From Larimichthys crocea (Eukaryota > Chordata > Actinopteri > Sciaenidae), in contig NC_040016.1 in NCBI RefSeq assembly GCF_000972845.2, positions 16,778,368 through 16,842,367 of the forward strand: a DNA stretch of 64,000 nucleotides, written 5' to 3'. A program made the translations under genes and the position numbers. The notes under the pieces were generated by a model. It was not told the DNA's origin. It saw only the letters and a program-made list of their open reading frames with translations, and made no database searches. Numbering within the stretch: position 1 is the stretch's first letter; every line of letters begins with the position of its first letter. This document shows positions 61,405 through 64,000 of this stretch, in pieces.

Positions 61405-61498
61405 CGTTGGACAGGGAAGTTTCATGGCTGCAGGCGCTCCGAGCTTATCCAAAGCCTCCTGAGTTACACGGAGCCTCCTCCTCATGTTCCCATATGGC
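61405..61498 (-). CDS. Candidate internal exon, perhaps of the 57.3-58.2 kb gene
   Basis: On the minus strand, acceptor GTACACTGCAACAG, then 94 bases reading PYGNMRRRLRVTQEALDKLG and on to KLPCPT, then donor ACG|GTGAGC, ending in phase 0. That phase fits the phase-0 start of the exon at 58099-58159, which is why I link them. The frame is open and the residues are plausible (basic, helical), but the exon is short and no family is recognised. It contains an in-frame ATG (61485), so it could also be a first coding exon. Confidence 0.35.
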
Positions 61499-62866
61499 CT
61501 GTTGCAGTGTACAAAATATTATGATGGTGAGAAATATTCAGTGAAATGTAATACACAGCAGAGGATTTCAGCATTTCTGTTATTAGTTTTACTGTTTAAA
61601 TTTAACAGCATCTTTTTAAAAACAGCCTTTTAACAGTCAGTAAAAAAGGCATTATTAAAACTGCTTTAGTTTTAAAATGAAAAAATTAAATTTACCTTGT
61701 TATCCAGTGGTGAAAGAAGCTCGTCTAGACTCACTCACGCTGCTCTTGGATTAAGTATCCAAAGGCAGAGTCTTAAGGAGCAAATCTCTGTGAGGTTTTA
61801 ACAGAAGGCATGACACTTACAGTTAAATACTCCATAAACAAGACAGATGTTTCGACCAACAACTCGGTTTCAACTGATTCCGTCAGTCACGCAAATAAAC
61901 AAATGCTCACAGCGTTCCCTGTTCACATAATTTTACTTCAGCTTTTGTATAAAAACACGTGATCCCTCTTGTCTAAAAAAAGAAAGGAGAGCAAACTCTA
62001 CAGGACCTTCACATAAGATGCCACTTAACAAGCCAGAAACTTAAGTGAGTCCTGTTTGTGCACCATGGGGCTCATTTTTCTCATTGCTAGTTAAGTCCTG
62101 AACCTGTCTGCCTGCCTGCCAGGTGCTCTTGCTTGGCTCTCTATCATATTTCACACTCATGCGTAGGATTCACTGGTCACGCGCCAGTTTTCCAGTGTCT
62201 CGTCCATTTATTCTTTGTTGAAAGTCAGTGGATGTGGCAAAAAACAACAACAATGAGAACGATGAATGTTTTAGGTTGTGCCATCATCAAGATTTGGTTC
62301 ACATTATTTTGTTATTTATTTGTTGGTACAAGGTTTGTCTACTGTGACTTTTTAGCCATGCTAAGCAGGGTGGTTCTAGTCAATGTCCATCTGTTGTTTG
62401 TCCACCACTTTTATCACACATTTAAATGAACTTGAATCCCAACAAATATTAAATGGATTTAAAATGAACTTCCACCAGCAGGTGAAAGTTTGAACTTTTC
62501 CAGTGAAACTACTTAACATCTACTTGATGAACACACACGTCCGTGTCCCCGTCAGGATGAATATGTAGCTAAATGCATGTTAGCAAAGCCATTTTGAGAG
62601 AGAACATGTAGAGTCTTAGTCTTGTTTTTACTCTGGTAAATGACCACTCAAAAGTTAGTTGGTGCTCTAAGATGCACAAAGAAAACCATGATTAAAATTA
62701 AATGTGCAAACAATTTCAATGCAGGAATGTTATCACAGCTCAGGAGTAACCCGTCCTGGTAAGTGGTCTTTGAGGTTAATGACACTGACAGGTTTGTATC
62801 CAATATTCATTAAACAATGACTACAGTAAACTAATAAAGATAATTAACATTCAACATCTGTCTTCC
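61499..62866. other. Intergenic; no gene recognised
   Basis: AT-rich with no firm exon. A donor-like ACAAG|GTAAAT on the minus strand at about 61694 would give a phase fitting the 61405-61498 exon, but only a 29-base open stretch precedes it. Confidence 0.35.
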
Positions 62867-63142
62867 TCATAAAGCACTCCCTTGTAATTTCACAACAATA
62901 TATGCCTTATCACCAGAGTGCAGCTCTAAAACCCACACAGTACCCATCATGCAATTCCTTGCTTCTAATATATACTCTCCTTGAACGACATTTCTTCTTG
63001 GCTTATAAAATATTTCTGCACCAAACCCTTGTGTTGAATCATCGTGAGGTTTCTGGTTGCCTTGTGTAGCCTGCATGTATTGGTATGTGCAGGAATTAGA
63101 TCCCCCGGCATGCCTCTCAAAGGTGCTGAAAAGCCCTGGTCG
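62867..63142 (-). CDS. Putative terminal exon of an unidentified gene
   Basis: A good acceptor on the minus strand (TTTCCGTCTGTTCCCGGTGACATATCAG) is followed by 91 open codons, beginning RPGLFSTFERHAGGSNSCTY, and a TGA at 62867. The end (EYILEARNC, VWVLELHSGDKAYIVVK) looks like alternating beta strands. It faintly recalls the last strands of C1q/TNF-type domains (LEL--GDKVYV), but the usual C-terminal strand is missing, so I do not assign it. Earlier exons would lie further right, towards or beyond the window edge. Confidence 0.4.
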   Translation of the reverse strand, partial: RPGLFSTFERHAGGSNSCTYQYMQATQGNQKPHDDSTQGFGAEIFYKPRRNVVQGEYILEARNCMMGTVWVLELHSGDKAYIVVKLQGSAL

Positions 63143-63810
63143 CTGATATGTCACCGGGAACAGACGGAAAGGTATTCAACCCTGAACACTAGGTATCTTC
63201 TTATCGAGTGGAACATTGTCGGCCATTGTTGACGTGGTGTCGCTGCATGGGTTGCTGTTGGAAAATAGAGCAGCTATAAATGTTTAAGAAGCCACTGATT
63301 TTCACACACTTTCGTCAGGGTCTTATAGAAACAAATGAGTTAATGGTAATTTGTTGATAAGCAGAGGTATTCTCACTGTGTTTACAGCTCTCCTCTCCTT
63401 TCCCCTATAAATCACCGAACAACATATTTTATGCAGTGTTTGAAATTTACCCTCCTGTGTGTATAACATACATGACATAACATAATTTCCTCCATTGTAT
63501 TCAGGTTTCTACTGCATCACTCTCTTTGATCAAACATGAATAATAAATGAAAGCAAGCTGCTAAAGCTCCTTCACTATCTCTCCTCCTTGTTGCTTGCAC
63601 CTGATATGAATGCTCCACCCAGGGACCCCATTATATCAATAGCAACGAGCTCCAGTTTCTTACATGATAATACAGACGTTGACCTTTTATTATTTGAGAC
63701 TCGGGCAGCACAGAAAAAAAATTCACACTACATCGCAATTACAGCTGCATCAAATCAAATGATGATGTGTAATAAAAAAGGTTGGAGGTAACTCTTTAAG
63801 TGAAGGCACC
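63143..63810. other. Intergenic; no gene recognised
   Basis: No exon or named repeat was seen up to the repeat at the right edge. Confidence 0.45.
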
Positions 63811-64000
63811 CATCCATCATCTATAATTGCTTATTCTTTGGAGGGGTGCCGAGGGCTGGAGCCGATCCCAGCTGACATTGGACGAGAGGCGGGGTACACC
63901 CTGCCAGTTTATCACATAGTTGACATATAGAGACAAACAACCACTCACCATACGGGCAATTCACAGTCAGTTAACTTGTCTTTGGACTGTAGGAGGAAGC
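63811..64000. repeat. Common fish interspersed repeat, cut by the window edge
   Basis: CACCCATCCATCATCTATAATTGCTTATTCTTTGGAGGGGTGCCGAGGGCTGGAGCCGATCCCAGCTGACATTGG, then GCGGGGTACACCCTG and TGTCTTTGGACTGTAGGAGGAAGC, are blocks of a very abundant fish repeat. The rest lies outside the window. Confidence 0.75.

Overview
This window is nuclear DNA from a spiny-rayed (percomorph-like) teleost fish. It has split vertebrate genes with GT-AG introns and AT-rich intergenic sequence. It also carries fish-typical repeats: L2/Maui-like, RTE-like and L1-like LINE fragments, hAT-type elements with 8-bp target duplications, a tRNA-derived SINE, and CA and TA microsatellites. No bacterial, CRISPR or operon structure is present. 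Gene names come from recognising protein motifs and family sequences by eye; no database search was possible.

Layout, left to right. 1-2.5 kb: repeats, then a terminal coiled-coil exon (+) of a gene that starts upstream. 4.8-7.7 kb: a NAT8/camello-type N-acetyltransferase (-). 6.1-9.5 kb: a tandemly copied repeat rich in TACTGT/ACAGTA. 10-14.3 kb: a possible solo LTR, an RTE 5' end, and a broken copy of an adenosine-receptor exon carrying a SINE. 15.4-16.65 kb: a complete two-exon A3-like adenosine receptor (-). 20-27 kb: exon-like segments of an unidentified (-) gene, invaded by two hAT elements and an L2 LINE. 29.3-31.2 kb: a second adenosine receptor (+), head-to-head with the first. 33.0-33.6 kb: a small single-pass membrane protein (+). 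35.2-36.4 kb: two L1 3' ends nested at one target site. 36.5-38.3 kb: ribosomal stalk protein P2, rplp2 (+, five exons). 41.3-45 kb: bcl2l14-like BCL-2 family gene (-, coding sequence rebuilt over five exons). 53.3-56.5 kb: kcna10 Shaker-type potassium channel (-, one coding exon plus an upstream 5'UTR exon). 57.3-61.5 kb: a compact unidentified (-) gene supported by codon frame and splice phase. 62.9-63.1 kb: a terminal exon (-) of another unknown gene. The right edge runs into a common fish interspersed repeat.

The genes do not form a pathway. Human ADORA3 and KCNA10 both lie on chromosome 1p13, so that pair looks like conserved synteny; RPLP2 (11p15) and BCL2L14 (12p13) do not, so the block is a teleost mosaic. 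The most unusual items are the unrecognised multi-exon genes at 57.3-61.5 kb and 20-27 kb, the receptor paralogue with DRF in place of DRY, the pseudo-exon with a cleanly delimited SINE, the nested L1 insertions just upstream of the rplp2 promoter, and a perfect 42-bp palindrome at 59.45 kb.
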